Virus record (IMG/VR): IMGVR_UViG_3300027770_000299
Location: 1-20,858 of that record
Reading direction: 5' to 3' (one strand)
DNA length: 20,858 bases
DNA from: a virus
A program made the translations under genes and the position numbers. This document shows, in pieces, positions 19,583-20,858 of this stretch. The notes below the pieces were generated by a model that ran no database searches, was not told the DNA's origin, and was given only the letters and a program-made list of their open reading frames with translations. Within the stretch, counting starts at the first letter, position 1, and the number at the start of each line of letters is the position of its first letter.

Positions 19583-20858
19583 CAGGCCAGACCCAACGCG
19601 CGACCACCGATTGATCGCTTATATGCGGCGAGCGCGGTGGCGATTTCTTTGCCGTCAAGATTGACGATGACCTCGGTGGTGAGCAGCTCGCGGTCAGCAC
19701 CAGCGCGAGCCACCGCCGAATTGACGAGGCCACGTTGCCGGCTGATGAGTGGGTCGTATTCGAGGCGCGCGCGCTGGTTACCGATGCGACCCGACTCACG
19801 ATCAACACTCATTGCGAGCGCCCGCAGCTCTTTCATGTCGGCAGGGCTGGAATCCAGCAGAGCCTTGGCGAGTTCGCCGCCCTTCTCGGGACCGGCGTCG
19901 ATAATCTGCTGAAGGAATGAGCTCGGCAATCCTTTCTTCGCGAGCGTCCGAAGATTCTTGCCAAATGACTTAATCACATTGAGTTTGGCTTTCAGCCCAG
20001 CGATGACGTTGCCAGCGGTCGGCTTGCTCGTGCGCGCGGCGGCTTCCGCCTGGTCAAGGTTGGCAAGTGCGGCGGTGCGCTCGGCCGGTGTGGCTGCGCT
20101 GTTGAGTGCAGCCCGCGCGGTGGCGATGTCGCCCTGCGCCTGGCCGTATGCGCCGGTGTCGAACGAATTCGACAGCGACGCGAAGCCGCGCACGTTTCTG
20201 CGCGTCTCGCGGCTTTGCGCGGCCATGTCTTCGCGTAGTTGGCGCAGGCCCTGCTCAAGCCGTATGGCTGTGGCAGTGTCGCGCACAAATTGATTAAGCA
20301 ACTGCTGAGGTGTCGACGCGACCGTGCCGCCCGTGGCGTATCGGTTGAGGGAGTTCAGATAATTAGTGCCGAGACGTGATGCGCTCGCGGCGTTGATCAC
20401 AAATTCGCCGTTGCTGAGCATCGCGGGTATTGAATCCGACGTGTCGCTGCCCGGCCCTCTAATGGGACCGCCGGCGGCGTTGCGAGTGCGCTTGTTTGTG
20501 GTTCCTGGCGCGGTCGGGAAGTTGAATAGGCTTGAATCAACGGTGATAAAAACCGGCTCTGACAATTCCTCGAGGCGCTTCTTCACGCGAGCGATGCGCG
20601 CTAGCGCCTCCTCGTGCCGCTCAACCTTCACCGCGGTGACAACCGCGTCTGGCACCAGACCGTATTTCCTCGCGAGCGCCTCGGCTGCATCGGCTGTAAG
20701 CCCGGCAGCCTTGGCGGCGGCCACGAACTTCTCGCGCGCGCGCTCTTGGCTGGCGGCTATTACATCAGTGGATGCGCCCGCCGCGGTCTGCGAGGTGGCG
20801 ACCTCGTCGGCGGCTTTCGCGATACTTGCTAGCGCGCCCTGAGCGGAGCGGCCGGCTG
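19582..20858 (-). CDS. Tape measure protein, C-terminal part (5' end beyond window)
   Basis: The last 425 or so residues of a tape measure protein are present and the frame is open to the window edge. The hallmark is GGPIRGPGSDTSDSIP-type sequence followed by AMLSNGEFVINAASASRLG, as in many actinophage tape measures. Upstream of it are long alanine-rich helices (DEVATSQTAAGASTDVIAAS). The tape measure sets tail length and is ejected into the cell. Its C-terminus overlaps the next tail gene by one base. Confidence 0.88.
   Translation of the reverse strand, partial: AGRSAQGALASIAKAADEVATSQTAAGASTDVIAASQERAREKFVAAAKAAGLTADAAEALARKYGLVPDAVVTAVKVERHEEALARIARVKKRLEELSEPVFITVDSSLFNFPTAPGTTNKRTRNAAGGPIRGPGSDTSDSIPAMLSNGEFVINAASASRLGTNYLNSLNRYATGGTVASTPQQLLNQFVRDTATAIRLEQGLRQLREDMAAQSRETRRNVRGFASLSNSFDTGAYGQAQGDIATARAALNSAATPAERTAALANLDQAEAAARTSKPTAGNVIAGLKAKLNVIKSFGKNLRTLAKKGLPSSFLQQIIDAGPEKGGELAKALLDSSPADMKELRALAMSVDRESGRIGNQRARLEYDPLISRQRGLVNSAVARAGADRELLTTEVIVNLDGKEIATALAAYKRSIGGRALGLA

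Noticed and set aside
1-20858. tRNA or rRNA genes
   Set aside because: I found no T-loop GGTTCGAAT-type sequence in a cloverleaf context and no rRNA-like stretch, although a covariance search was not possible.

Overview
The window is part of a temperate, tailed (siphovirus-type) phage of a high-GC Gram-positive, actinobacterial host. This rests on GC-rich coding, actinophage-style terminase genes, a WhiB-family regulator, an XF1762-type protein, an r1t-like holin, and tail proteins typical of actinophages. No host gene, rRNA, tRNA, CRISPR or insertion sequence was seen. Coding is very dense. Most genes lie on the minus strand and are joined by 1-4 base stop/start overlaps.

Read in the direction of minus-strand transcription (right to left), the layout is as follows. 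(1) Tail and lysis, 20858-15380: tape measure C-terminus (cut by the window edge), a large minor tail protein with a LamG-like insert, a probable tip or receptor-binding protein, a coiled-coil membrane protein, an r1t-like holin, an M15 peptidase endolysin, a 41-residue membrane protein, a small HTH protein, then a DEDD exonuclease. (2) A switch-like block, 14500-11711: three small plus-strand genes behind paired 16-bp operators, two minus-strand genes (one DUF6378) on the other side of those operators, a bidirectional terminator, and a plus-strand tyrosine integrase. (3) A long early operon, 11710-2061: many small zinc-binding proteins, two Holliday-resolvase-like nucleases, a secreted-type muralytic enzyme, a WhiB-like regulator, a RecB-like exonuclease with a RecT-like annealing protein, SSB, two ParB-like proteins (one fused to a DNA methyltransferase), and a DnaD-like replication protein followed by an iteron-like array that may be the origin. 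(4) The packaging end, 1952-1: HNH nuclease, small terminase, large terminase (running off the left edge), with a probable cos region between HNH and small terminase.

The parts form coherent sets: exonuclease + annealing protein + SSB + resolvases for recombination, DnaD-like protein + 13-bp repeats for replication, HNH + TerS + TerL for cos cutting and packaging, and holin(s) + endolysin for lysis. The lysis-to-integrase junction and the early-to-terminase (cos) junction are both intact here, so the sequence probably represents a circular or concatemeric genome rather than a prophage cut at an attachment site beside the integrase.

The points most worth following up are the six-unit 13-bp palindromic array beside the DnaD-like gene, the paired TGTAGA-N4-TCTACA-type operators, the nested palindromes and the 18-base C tract upstream of the integrase, the muralytic enzyme placed inside the early operon, and the ParB-methyltransferase/nuclease pair.
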